Assembly (NCBI GenBank): GCA_016802295.1
Contig: JAESIW010000208.1
Location: forward strand, 606,515 to 670,514
Length of the DNA: 64,000 bases
DNA from: Brachionus rotundiformis
Lineage: Eukaryota > Rotifera > Eurotatoria > Ploima > Brachionidae
Direction of reading: 5' to 3'
Made by a program: the position numbers and the translations under genes. Below the pieces are notes generated by a model that was not told the DNA's origin, did not search any database, and saw only the letters and a program-made list of their open reading frames with translations. Positions 46,083 through 57,274 of the stretch are shown piece after piece; position 1 is the stretch's first letter; the number at the start of each line of letters is the position of its first letter.

Positions 46083-46180
46083 TTTTACTGAATTTATTGT
46101 AATTTTGATAAAGAAGAGCTTAAAACATCAATATTTGGATCATTCTCTGAATAAAGCTTCAAATATATTATTTTTTTTTT
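46083..46180 (+). repeat. Direct repeat, second copy
   Basis: Near-identical to 45131-45230. The pair brackets the LINE remnant at 45270-45775. Confidence 0.8.
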
Positions 46181-46489
46181 AATATTTTATCAATTATGTT
46201 TTGAGTTTTTCATTCGTGATAATTGAAAAAAACCTTGTACAATGGGCATATATTTTCTCTAGTAGCTAATTTATTTTTCTCGAGTAGCTAATTTACTTTT
46301 CAAAAAAGCTAATTGAAATAAAAAAAAATATTTTTTTTCAGTAGCTAAATTATTTCAAATAATAGCTAATCTATATGTAGCAACTTTTTAATAATGATTT
46401 TGAAGTCTAATTTAAATAAATTGTCAACATGTAAGTGATAAAAATCACTTATTTTTATCAATCACTAATAGTTAAACAAAACAAGCGCA

Positions 46490-47010
46490 TTGTTAAGCTT
46501 AGACACAATAATAGAGTTGTATATATGGTATCGTCAACAAAAGTTGATTATGAAGCAACTAAAGAAGGTCATAGAAATTAATAAACTAGTATGGGAATTG
46601 AGCAAATGTTCTTGTCAATATTGGAAAAAACACTACATCTGCAAACATGCAATCGGCATCAGTTACGAATTGTCCGAGTTTGACAAGTTTCCAGCTTTAG
46701 ATTTAGGTATTGAACAAAACGCAAAAAGGGGTAGACCTCTTCTGCTCTTGAAAGAAACTCAGCTGACCCTTTAAATCCGAAATTGTTTAATAGACCAACA
46801 ACATCAGAACAAGCAACCGTCGGTACAGCAAATAGTGAAACAAATGATAGTCAACCAGTATTAAATGATTTAGCAAATCAAGCCGAACCATCAAAGCGTC
46901 GAAGAGGTTCAATTTTTTTTCTAAAACTAAGCGCCCAAGAGGCGGTCGAAAAAAGTTACAAAATTAAATTTTTTCTTGTATTTTTTTTGCTAATAATAAA
47001 GTATTTTTGC
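46490..47010 (+). pseudogene. MULE-type transposase C-terminus remnant (SWIM + AT-hooks)
   Basis: A 94-codon frame holds CSCQYWKKHYICKHAIGIS (SWIM zinc finger), then GIEQNAKRGRP, an AT-hook-like end. After a stop, the next frame has EPSKRRRGS, and another frame gives KRPRGGRKK before a stop near 46965. The upstream DDE part is missing. The arrangement parallels 12330-12715, so the two are remnants of one family. Confidence 0.75.
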
Positions 47011-47862
47011 TACTTTTTTTATCTATTTTTCAAAAATAAATTAGCTACTAAAAAAAATATATGCCTGTAGAATGTCATCAAAAATTTGTGATCATAACAA
47101 ACCCATACAGTCGACAAGATCTACTTATTTGCGTATTAGTTATTTTTTATGGCGGAAGTTATTACCATTATTATGGTAAAATATACTGACGTCCATTAAG
47201 GATGACATATAGATGAAAAAAAAGAGATATATTTTATTTTATTGATCTAGCATAAGACAAATCAGATGTCATAGCACGTTCACAACTCACCCAACTCACA
47301 TTCGCACAAGCTTTACTCGTGCCATTAGCATAAAAATTCCATCCAATGCTAATTAAATTGATAAATGTAATTAAAAACTAATTTGCTAATATAATAATTT
47401 GAATATATATATATACACACGCATACACACTTACATTTGATAGCATTGAATGCATGTGTAGGTAGCTAGGTGTTTGCAACAAACTTGAAACTAATTAACA
47501 TAATTTATGCACAAACGCGCAAACACAATGCATGTACTCGCATCAGCCGAGCATGTTCTATTATTTTCTCTCTGTTTCGCTCTCTCTCTTGTTGTGTGTG
47601 TGGTGTTTGTGTGTGTGTGTGTGTACGCATAATTGCCTCATCGCTCGCTCAGCTCTATAGTAAAATAAGCAGCGAACATTCTCAAGCATTCATCATTAGC
47701 AATACAAGTTTTGAGGAATAGAAACGAAAAATTCTTGTAAATATCCTTTTTAATCAAGGTAAAGCTAATTAAATGTATCCACAGGTCTGTTAATTGAACA
47801 TTTTCTCTCTCTTAAACCTAAAGTGTACAAAGTTCGTTTATTTTATTGTACAAAGTTAAATT
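47011..47862 (+). promoter_or_regulatory. Pumilio 5' region with microsatellites
   Basis: Contains an AT/AC dinucleotide run (about 47405-47430), a CT-rich block (47565-47590; GAGA-type on the other strand) and a TG run (47593-47623). A TGTAAATA word (47736-47743), matching the Pumilio recognition sequence, lies ~120 nt before the ATG. The promoter itself cannot be pinned down. Confidence 0.45.
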
Positions 47863-50415
47863 ATGTTATCCGCATCAGCCGCGCCCGTCTCCTCGTCGTC
47901 GGCCTCCTCGTCGAGCAACACGACAACGCCGAACCAGCCGACCGACGCCAAGCCGGACAATCAAGCCAAATGGTCCAAGCCGGACGTGGACAAAAAAACC
48001 TGGGAAATGAACGACTGGTCGTCGCCGTTCGACTCGCACACGGTCTCGCAGCCCATACCCATGCAGAAAAAGCTGGCCATGAGCGACGCCAACGGGTGCC
48101 TGCTGTCGCCCAAGTCGACGGACAACGTCGGCCTCAACCTCGTCAATTCGATACTCGCCGAGGAGCATTCGCCGTCGGTGCGCGAGCTCGAGAGCCGCTT
48201 CAAAGCCGTCAAGCTCGTCGACACGGACGCCAAGGCCAAAAAGGCCGACGCCTCGCACCCCATGCACTACGCCGAGGCCGCCGAGCAGGCCGTCCAGTAC
48301 CCGGTCGCGTACCCGCCGGCCGCCGACCCGGCCAGCATCCAGTACCTCGGCGGCCAGCAGCAGCAGCAGCCCTTCGGCCAGCCCCAGTACTTCCAGGACC
48401 CCTACGTCGGCATACCCATTCAGCACTACTTGCCCAACTACTACAACCTGGCCGCCCACAACATCATGTACCACCAGCTCCAACAGCAGCAGCAGCAGCA
48501 GCAACAACAGCTGTCCGCGCAGCTCGGCTCGTCGCCCACCGGCCAGGGCATCAGCTTCATGAAGAACGGCCGCGTATCGCCGCTCTCCCACGACCCCCAG
48601 CAGCAGCAACAACAACAGCAGCAGCAGCAGCAGTCCGGCTTTCCATACTACGCCGAGCAGGGCTTCCGTAGCGCGTCGACCGCCGCCGGCATGCGTCTCA
48701 TATCGCCCATGCTCATCAACGGCTCAAATCAAAACTTCACCCCCAGCTCCAGCCTCGGCTCCACTGCCGGCACTCTCTTCACGCCCAGCATCGCCAACAC
48801 CAACACCTTCTCCTACTTGTCCTCCGGCATGGCCACCAGCCCCGCCACCAGCACCCTCACCATGCTCCAACAGCAGCAGCAGCAGCAACAACACCACCAC
48901 CAGCAGCAGCAAGCGCAGGGCTCCGCAGCGCTCTCGCCGCCGCCCAGCCAGCCCAACGCGCCCCCCGGCGTGCCCCACTCAACCGCCAATGCCAACAACC
49001 TTTTCGAGAGCATGTATCCCAGCTACAGCACGCCCTCCTACGGCCAAGCGCCCGGCTCCGGCCGCAAGCTCAGCGTCTCCAACTCGATCCAACTCTCCCA
49101 ATTGTACAACCAACGCAACGCCTACACCAACCTACTCGGCTCGAGCTCGAACAACAGCTCGACGGCCACCCTGACGCCCAACACCACCCTGAACACGCCG
49201 AGCGCGCCCAACGGCCTCAACGCCCTGCTGCACGAGGCCGGCAAGCTCGCCGCCGCCGGCTCCAACCGCAGCCGCCTACTCGAGGACTTTCGCACCAATC
49301 GACAGCCCCACTTGCAACTGCGCGACATCATCAACCACTTTGTCGAGTTCTCAATGGACCAGCACGGCTCGCGCTTCATTCAACAAAAGCTCGAGCGCGC
49401 CTCACCGCCCGAAAAAGAGCTCGTCTTTCGCGAGATTGTCTCGTCGAGCCATCTGCTCATGACCGACGTGTTCGGCAACTATGTCGTGCAAAAGTTCTTC
49501 GAACACGGCTCGCCCGAGCACAAGGCGGCCTTCGCGGCCAAGCTGCGCGGCAACGTTCTCACCCTGGCGCTGCAAATGTACGGCTGCCGCGTGATTCAAA
49601 AGGCGCTCGAGAGCATTTCAAGCGAGCAGCAGGTCGAGATGGCGCGCGAGCTCGACGGCAACGTGGTCAAGTGCATCGAGGACCAGAACGGCAATCACGT
49701 GATCCAAAAGTGCATCGAATGCTGCAACCCCAAGGCCATTGACTTCATTGTCAGCGACGTGCTCAAGCAGGTGTACCACTTGTCGACGCACCCGTACGGC
49801 TGCCGCGTCATACAGCGCATCCTCGAGCACTGCGACGACGAGCAGACCAAGCCCATACTCGACGAGCTGCACAGGTGCACCGAGCGGCTCGTCCAGGACC
49901 AGTACGGCAACTACGTCATACAGCACGTGCTCGAGCACGGCAACCCCGACGACAAGAGCCGCATCATCGGCGAGCTCAAGGGCAAGGTGCTGCAGCTGTC
50001 GCAGCACAAGTTCGCCAGCAATGTGATCGAGAAGTGTGTGACGCACGCGAATCGGGCCGAGCGCGCCCAGCTCATCGAGGAGGTGTGCGCCGCCAGCGAC
50101 AACACCACCAACTGCTCGCTGTACACCATGATGAAGGACCAGTACGCCAATTACGTCGTGCAGAAGATGATCGACGTAGCCGAGCCGATGCAGCGACGCG
50201 CGCTCATGCAAAAGATTCGCCCGCACGTGCACTCGTTGCGCAAGTTCACCTACGGCAAGCACATACTCGCCAAATTGGAGAAGTACTTTTTCAAGAGCAA
50301 CGAGTTCGCCGGCGCGGCCCAGACCTCGCCCATACCCAATGCATCAATGCATCAAATGAACCATCATCATCATCATCTGAACTCGTTTGCCAACAATGTG
50401 CTACACTACGAGTAG
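47863..50415 (+). CDS. PUM: Pumilio-family RNA-binding translational repressor
   Basis: A single uninterrupted 850-codon frame. The N-terminal half has conserved DSHTVSQPIPMQKK and LLSPKSTDNVGLNLVNSIL segments, then Gln/His-rich low-complexity tracts (CAG/CAA runs near 48355, 48480, 48600 and 48870). The PUF domain spans about residues 467-812 with eight repeats. Their base-contact residues are SRxxQ, NYxxQ, CRxxQ, NHxxQ, CRxxQ, NYxxQ, SNxxE and NYxxQ. By the PUF code this reads 5'-UGUANAUA, the classical target. It binds mRNA 3' UTRs in the cytoplasm to repress translation and promote decay. The ORF is strikingly GC-rich against AT-rich flanks and lacks introns. Upstream non-coding exons are possible. 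Confidence 0.97.
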   Translation: MLSASAAPVSSSSASSSSNTTTPNQPTDAKPDNQAKWSKPDVDKKTWEMNDWSSPFDSHTVSQPIPMQKKLAMSDANGCLLSPKSTDNVGLNLVNSILAEEHSPSVRELESRFKAVKLVDTDAKAKKADASHPMHYAEAAEQAVQYPVAYPPAADPASIQYLGGQQQQQPFGQPQYFQDPYVGIPIQHYLPNYYNLAAHNIMYHQLQQQQQQQQQQLSAQLGSSPTGQGISFMKNGRVSPLSHDPQQQQQQQQQQQQSGFPYYAEQGFRSASTAAGMRLISPMLINGSNQNFTPSSSLGSTAGTLFTPSIANTNTFSYLSSGMATSPATSTLTMLQQQQQQQQHHHQQQQAQGSAALSPPPSQPNAPPGVPHSTANANNLFESMYPSYSTPSYGQAPGSGRKLSVSNSIQLSQLYNQRNAYTNLLGSSSNNSSTATLTPNTTLNTPSAPNGLNALLHEAGKLAAAGSNRSRLLEDFRTNRQPHLQLRDIINHFVEFSMDQHGSRFIQQKLERASPPEKELVFREIVSSSHLLMTDVFGNYVVQKFFEHGSPEHKAAFAAKLRGNVLTLALQMYGCRVIQKALESISSEQQVEMARELDGNVVKCIEDQNGNHVIQKCIECCNPKAIDFIVSDVLKQVYHLSTHPYGCRVIQRILEHCDDEQTKPILDELHRCTERLVQDQYGNYVIQHVLEHGNPDDKSRIIGELKGKVLQLSQHKFASNVIEKCVTHANRAERAQLIEEVCAASDNTTNCSLYTMMKDQYANYVVQKMIDVAEPMQRRALMQKIRPHVHSLRKFTYGKHILAKLEKYFFKSNEFAGAAQTSPIPNASMHQMNHHHHHLNSFANNVLHYE

Positions 50416-51464
50416 TGGCTCACGCGGCTCAACAATCTACATTGGTCATCATTTTTCGACTCACTTAAACAATAGTATTGGTAGCACACAAAAATAGATA
50501 TTTACACACAAAAATGCGGTTTAGCACACAAACAAATAGTATCAGCACACAAAAATACTTTTTAGCACATGAAAAAATTTAAAAACACATAAAGACATAT
50601 TTCTCTACTTATACATATATGCATAGATAAAATTACATACATATACATATACATATACATAAACATATAAATATATACATATATATTTACTACAATTAGT
50701 CGAGCTTTTTATTATTTCAATTAATAATAGATAACTGTATTTTTTGTTTTATTATTTAGGTTTTTGGCAAAACAAATACACATATATATAAACATATATG
50801 ATGAATAGCAATATGACTGACGGATAATGTATATAAGCTCTCGTTTAAAGTGTACACTATCTTTATACATAGTTTGTAACTAAAATAACTTAACTTCAAG
50901 TCTATACAGCCTATACAGCGCTTTCGTTTCTTGTTCGCTTATTGCAGCAGCAGCAGCAGCAGAACCATTTGTAAACATGTACAATTCAAACACATAGCTA
51001 ATCAAATAGATAATACCTTTAACTTATTGATATAATTTATTTTTGTTATTTCTATTTTTTTATTGGTTTTTTTTTTCATTATTTTGTTAATTATTTCTCG
51101 TTTATTGTTTTATTCTTGAATCGTCAGGACAGGAAGTTGAACGCTCAAAGTAGAACACAACGTCAATTTTAAAGGAAATATTTTAAAAAACATTATTTTT
51201 GTCACTTTGGATGATCGATTGGAATTTTATTGATTGAATTATTTAAAAAAACACACATAAAAGCGTATACAAAACACACAGACAAAAGTAGAGACTTTAT
51301 TTTTGCACTTTAAAAATCGCTCTAGTTTTAAGTGATTTTTGGCCCTAAAAATTAACAAAAAAAATAAAACGGACTATAAAGAATTTTGAAAATATTTATA
51401 TATATTATAGATACAAAACTAAAAAAAAAATAAAAATTTAACTTTAAAATAACTTATTTTTTTT
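50416..51464 (+). other. Pumilio 3' UTR and flank
   Basis: Holds four spaced AGCACA(C)-type repeats (50483, 50523, 50544, 50564), an AT/AC-type run (50630-50695), a TGTATATA Pumilio-type site (50828-50835) and a short GCA run (50943-50961). The transcript end is not clear. Confidence 0.5.
50828..50835 (+). promoter_or_regulatory. Possible Pumilio response element
   Basis: TGTATATA, matching UGUANAUA, lies ~410 nt after the Pumilio stop. The base composition makes a chance match fairly likely, so autoregulation is only a hypothesis. Confidence 0.35.
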
Positions 51465-52425
51465 GGTTAATAAGAAAACAAATTGGCTTTTTCCTATACA
51501 GAAGAAAGATTAATTTTAGACAAATACCAGTGTATAAAAAATAGAATTATTTTTTTTTATTGTGTGTAATGAACATTTTTAATTTAAACCTCTACTTTTG
51601 TATGCTTTTTTTATTATTAGTTTGTTTACTTAGATTGTCATGAATATTTCCAAAAAAAGAAAAAATAGTTGGGCCTAAACATTTTTATTTGTAAAATTAA
51701 TGTTTATTATTCAAATAAATTAATTAAAATATTGGATTTTTTTCTAAAAATAAATTTATCAATTATCATAAAAAAAATGGATTCCAAATCAGAACTGTAA
51801 TTATTTGGAACCACTGCGCCAAGAGACAAATTATTGAGTGAAAGTGCTGCACGAAACTTTAAGTTAAGAATGTTTAAACATTGGCAATATGGCGTGTGCT
51901 GCATATATGTACCAAAGTTGTGATTTGGCTTGTGAGGCTGCACAATTCAAACAAAGAGTTTGGTACTCTTATTGTGCAAAATTTTACTTTCCATTAGACT
52001 TTATACTTAAACTTGGAAAGAAAAAATCAACTGGCTTAGTGACCAATTTTGGCTTACTCACTTTAGATCCTTTTTCTTTTTTCGAAATTAAATTGAAATT
52101 AATATCTCAGTAAAGATGACACAGAGGATCATTTTATTTATTGATCATTTATCTTTGTGACTGTTTGTTGTATCATCATCAGCCAACAATTTACATGATA
52201 TTTATGTGTGTCCATCTAAAGCTTTTTCCAGACTCAAAATAGTAAATTAAATTAAAAAATATAATTTTATAATTTCAGCTTTAAAAACATTCAAATTTTG
52301 TCCATCTATCACATTTCTTGACTTTTTATCTTCCTCTTGGCTCGAATCCGTGGTTGATAGACCTTGTGTCTTTACGAGATTAAATTTTAAGAATATTCAT
52401 TTTATTGATAAAACTTAATTAATTT
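51465..52425 (-). repeat. Inverted repeat arm B (right of Pumilio)
   Basis: Inverse of 43265-44105, with strong identity over several hundred bases. An extra ~155 bp (about 51695-51850) interrupts the similarity between 'aaacatttttatttgtaaaatt' and 'ctgcacgaaactttaag'. Confidence 0.85.
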
Positions 52426-54776
52426 CCTATAATAATTAGAGTTGTAAATATCTGGCATTTGAATTGAATTTCGAATAGTTGAATTGATTTTTAAATTTAA
52501 ATTTAAATGAAAATAAACTTGAGTTCGAATTTAAACAAATTTATTTAGATTTAATAAAAAAAATAAACAAATTAAAAAATTAATATAATTTACTTTATTG
52601 AATATTTTACTAACAAAAATTAATAAATTTATTTAAAAGAAAATTTCCTTATTTTTTTATCAAAAAAAGAATTTGAATATTAATCCAATATCGTCATTTA
52701 CATTTTCTTAGCTCAAATTATTACAAGATAAAATTAAATTTTTAGATTTTTTAATTAAATATCAATAAACGATTTTCTCTTTAAGGTTTGTACTATCATT
52801 TTAATGTACTTTTATCCGTTCAAATTTACAAAACATTGTCACAGATTCAATAAATGCCAATCTAACAAGTTCGAATTGTAAAATCTTTAGTTGACACACA
52901 AATCAAAGCCAAACTTAATATCACTAGACCCCGAACAGCATGCAAGTCAGCCAGCTACATCAAGCGAAACTTAAGTTGTACCAAAATTTAGTAGGATGGA
53001 TTCTGATGTACAGAAGCGAATGTTTGAAAGTCTGTTTAACATTAGATGTTTGAGGAAGTTTCCCACGACCACGTATACAAGAGCTCTTCAAGCAAGGCTT
53101 AATGTTTGCATCGAAATTTAAAGTAATGACCCTATGTTCCAAAAAAGTGAATAAAAATTAATTAATATAGATATTATCTTTGTGACTGTTTGTTGAATCA
53201 ACAGCCAAAATTTTTATCTAATATTTATCTGTGTACATCTACTGGTATAAAGTAAATGCATTCAGAAATAAAACCAATGGTTAAATATTTTTAAGCTAGT
53301 CTTTGGTCATAAAAGTTTAGATCGGACGAAATCTTTACTCCTAAATCAATATATGATGTAATAGATGGTCCTTTAAAGAAAAGCACTTAACGAATTACAG
53401 ATGGTATGGTTTTTATTGGAAATTTGATAGGAAATTGTACCAGTATGTTAATTATATTAATCATTGCTATGCTTATGCGTCAAGTCTGGATTTGCCAGAC
53501 TTTAAGCAATACTTTAGTCTTTCAAAATTATTATTATTTTTTTGTATTTCTGTACCGAGCTATAGCTCCTTCAGATTAAAAAAAAAAAGAATAAAATAAA
53601 AATAAATTTAAATAATAGAAAAAAAATATAATTAAAAGTGTAATTAAAAAAAAATAAAATAGTTGAAAATAGAGGAAAATTAAAATTAGCTTGAAATAGA
53701 GAGTTACAGATACATTTTTTTAAATGTTTGATTTTTCAAGGAAAAAAGAAGAAATAGTAAGGCAGCAATTACACAATGGAGTCGGGTATCCGATATACTT
53801 TAATACTAAAAATTCTATCCAATTTGTTTATAAGCAATTCAATTTTTTTTGATTCTATCACTTTATTTCTTTAGTGGTTCCAATCACTTACAACTCAATT
53901 AATAAAAATATTATTTCTAGGCAAACAGTTTCTTATTAGTTCTCTTCTTAATCTGTATCGATTTTCTCTTATATTATACCCATTTGTACTTTCCAATGAT
54001 TCACTGTACCAACTTATCTTATCAAGTTCATTTATGATCTTGTACATTTGAATCACCGCGTCTCCTACTTGACAGCGTTGTTAAATCCATTAATACTTCG
54101 ATCTGTCCATCTTCTTTGTACTCTCTCAAGTGTGTCTATATCTTTCTTCAGGTATGGATTTCGTACTGAAACAAGTCAAGCAAGACTTGGGTACATTTTT
54201 TAAATAAAAGAGATATCATGGTTGTTAAAACCATTTAAAATTTGTTCTATAACTCTGATTACTTTTGCCAAAGACGCACTTATTTGATTACACCATTTCA
54301 TATCGGTATAATAATTTTAAGAAATTTCCGTTCTCCGATTTTATCTAATAATAAAATAAATTTTTCTTAAAATTAAATTTCAAGGTATCATTATGTAAGA
54401 AAAAATAAATTTATGCTGAATGACCAAATTGAATCATTAGACTTGTAAAGCTTTTAGTATTTTTAGCCATAAAAATTATCAAAATGAGATATTCTAATGG
54501 CGGTAATGCCTTATTCAGTAAATATGCAAATTCCATATGATTAAAAGAATATCAACATTAGATAAGATCTTTAATTAGATTGTGATGAAAAAACATTTTA
54601 TTTTTTGTTAAAAACTGAACTTGTTGTGTCTTGGTAAAGCAATCAAATGGTTTGTCCAGTTAATCTTAATCTCTTAGCTGCAAAAATAGTTAAGCTCTTA
54701 GTTAACTTAAAAAAGCCATTTATTAAATCAATTTTTGAAAGAAATTTTTTTCTAAATTTAATTTTTTAATGGAAAA
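52426..54776. other. Gene-poor spacer upstream of RAD17
   Basis: AT-rich. 53167-53240 is a short third copy of part of the inverted-repeat arms. 53900-54180 has a less AT-rich stretch without recognisable coding content. No gene is supported. Confidence 0.45.
52975..53160 (+). mobile_element. LINE 3'-end scrap
   Basis: Contains WILMYRSECL and a terminal tgaccctatgttccaaaaaagtg, which parallels the end of the LINE copy at 5230-5270. Confidence 0.6.
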
Positions 54777-56922
54777 ATGAAATCTTGGGTATCATCGGCA
54801 TTTAGCGACTCATCAGTAAGTTCAATTAAACCATCTCGGTCCAAGACTTCCAGCCAAAAAGGCCCACCACTGCAGCAACCAAAACAAAAACAAACATTGT
54901 CCAATTTAACCAATAAAAATCTAAAAAACAAAATAATCGAACCATTTGACAGTCCGGTCAAAGCAAAGCCACATAATTCTAGTAGTTTGGCAACTAAATA
55001 TGAGCCACAAACTAGACCGGAATTGTCCGTGCATAAAAATAAGGTCGAACAACTAAGCAGCATGCTTGATGACTGCTTGACAAAAACCAAAGGCTCCATT
55101 ATACTTATTGAAGGTCCATCAGGATGCGGAAAGTACGTGGCTCTCAAAGTATTGTGTAGAGAAAAAAATGTTGAACTGATAGAATGGGATCAAAATTTTT
55201 TAAATCTAAAATCATTTGATCTTCAAAACGAGTCTGATTTGACTGCCTCCAATGAGTCCCAATTGAAGAATTTTACTCAATTTTTGTTCAAATCGTCCAG
55301 ATACGAATCTAACCAACTTTTTGGTGAAAAAAATTCTTCTAATTTAAAAAAAATCCTTCTGGTCAAAGAATTGCCAAATTTTGCCTTCAGAGATGTTCAA
55401 GTTTTTTTAAATCTTCTCCAAGATTTTAAGCGTTTCTCCATATTTTCGCTCATTTTCATTCTTACCCAAACCCATTGCTCAGATCTAAATCCTTACAAAA
55501 TTTTCTCGACCGACACCAAAAAGAACCTCAGGGTTCAAGAAATTTCATTTAATCCTATAGCTAATACTTATTTGAGCAAAAAAATAGACCAGATATCCAA
55601 GTTGGAACGCTTTAGCTTTGTAGATAAGAAGTTTTTGGAAAATTTATGTGCCACTAGCAATGGCGATCTCCGACATGCCATCAACCTAATGGAATTGATA
55701 AGCACTGGCCACAAAGTAAATTTGATACATATGGAGAGAAAATGGTATTGAAAAAAGAACTAATTTTTATTATAATAATATTTTTAATTTTTTTTATGGC
55801 CAAAAGAAGTGACCTAATCAAATTTTAAATTAATCATTGAATTAAAAAATTTTCTAATATTTTTATATTAATTGATTCTATTGTAAAATTAAATAGAAAT
55901 TTTTTATCTAGTTTAATTTTATTTCAAAATTTTAAAAAATTATAATAAATAAAAAAATTTTAATTTTCTTAAAATTCAAAGCGTTTAAATTGATATGAGG
56001 CAAAAAAAGTAAAAAGAGCACAGATTGCATAAATTTTGAATCTGGCAGCAAAGATGCCAATTTTACCATCTTTCGTGGCATTGGAAAAATTCTTCACCGA
56101 AAAAATATCGACTCATCATTTGAGCCATTTCAACTTCCTGCCCATTTGGCCAATTTCAAAAGACCTCAACTCAACTCAATTCCCGAAGATATTTATGATA
56201 AACTTCCGCTCAGCTCGGACCTAATTCTGTCCTATTTGCACCAAAATTACATCGACATTTTTAACATTAAGTCGTCAAGTGCTCATTTTGATGCTCGATT
56301 CGATGCGTTGATATCCATCAACGAAAACTTTATTCACTCAGATATAATAAATAAAACCAGCGTTTTATTCGAGAGTGGTACCAACACAGGCAATCAGGAA
56401 GCCAGACTCAAAGAAATATCTGCTAGTTTATCCATAAGATCAGTTTTGTTCAATTTCTATTTCAATTCAGAAAACGAGTCCAAGAGCATGTGGATGCCAT
56501 TGTTTAAGCCATTCAATTCAAAATTGATAGATGCCAAGCTAAAGCAGAAAAAAATGGCCAGAGATTTTGTAAATTTGGCAGCTGAAAAGATTGCTTTAAT
56601 GAACAAATATTTGTTAGAGATGAACAAAGAGCTGTTTACCGAGTTTATTCCGTTTATGCAGCTGAGAAGTTTGTCAAGGCGGCCGGGACTCCCAAGAGAT
56701 GGTTTAACAATGATGATATTCAAGCCGGAATTCACTCCGCTATTTTCCAAGTGTGCCAAGGCAAGAACAAATGCTCAGCAAGCAACAGAGAATGACTATG
56801 AAAATGAAGAAGTTAAAGAAGATGTTGTTGATATTAAATGTGATAGAAAAAACGCCACAGCAAAAGGAACCTATGAATACGAGGACACAAATGGTCTTAA
56901 AATAGAGGATTTTGTCTTTTAA
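54777..56922 (+). CDS. RAD17: RAD17 checkpoint clamp loader subunit
   Basis: Two exons, 54777-55715 and 56017-56922 (301-bp intron), encode 614 aa. Features in order are a Ser/Lys-rich leader, KYEPQTRPELSVHKNKVE, Walker A GPSGCGKY, KILLVKELPNFAFRD in the Walker B position, ISFNPIANTYLSKKI, CATSNGDLRHAINLME (sensor 2-like), then SYLHQNYIDIFNI and an acidic tail. These match RAD17 in order and spacing. RAD17 with RFC2-5 loads the 9-1-1 clamp at damaged DNA in the nucleus. The residue after the Walker A Lys is Tyr, not Thr/Ser, and the Walker B Asp-Glu pair is altered (VKEL against the usual VEDL). Nucleotide handling may therefore differ. The start ATG is preceded by an overlapping ATGGAAAAATGA mini-frame. 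Confidence 0.93.
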
Positions 56923-57270
56923 TTAATTAATGAATGAATAGTTATAATTTATTAATTTAAATTCATTGAATAAATATAAAATCAAGTTTTTCAATTTTTT
57001 TAAAATTTATTTTGAAATTTGTAATAAAAATTTTTTTTTGATTTTTTTTTGACTTACAATTATTACTTTATAATGTTCTGGGACAGTTTTCTGATCTATT
57101 TTATCAGCTAAAATTAATTATTCAAAAAAATAAATTTTTAGAAGTTCGACAAGTCAAAAAACATTGAAGTTCAACATGGATCTATTCCGTATAAATCGTG
57201 TACAACAAGCCTTCTCTTGAAGTCTTGATTTTTTGATCCACCAAATACAACTTGGAAATCAAGTAGATGT
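56923..57270. other. RAD17 3' flank
   Basis: AATAAA occurs about 45 nt after the stop codon. Nothing else was recognised. Confidence 0.4.
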
Positions 57271-57274
57271 TGTA

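Noticed and set aside
47875..48615. Long Leu/Val/Arg-rich frame antisense to Pumilio
   Set aside because: It is a shadow produced by the GC-rich CAG/CAA-containing coding strand. The sense frame matches the Pumilio family over its whole length.
55125..55175. A 27-bp 'intron' (gtacgtgg...tgtgtag) at the RAD17 P-loop
   Set aside because: It is too short compared with all other introns here, and removing it would delete residues that align with RAD17.
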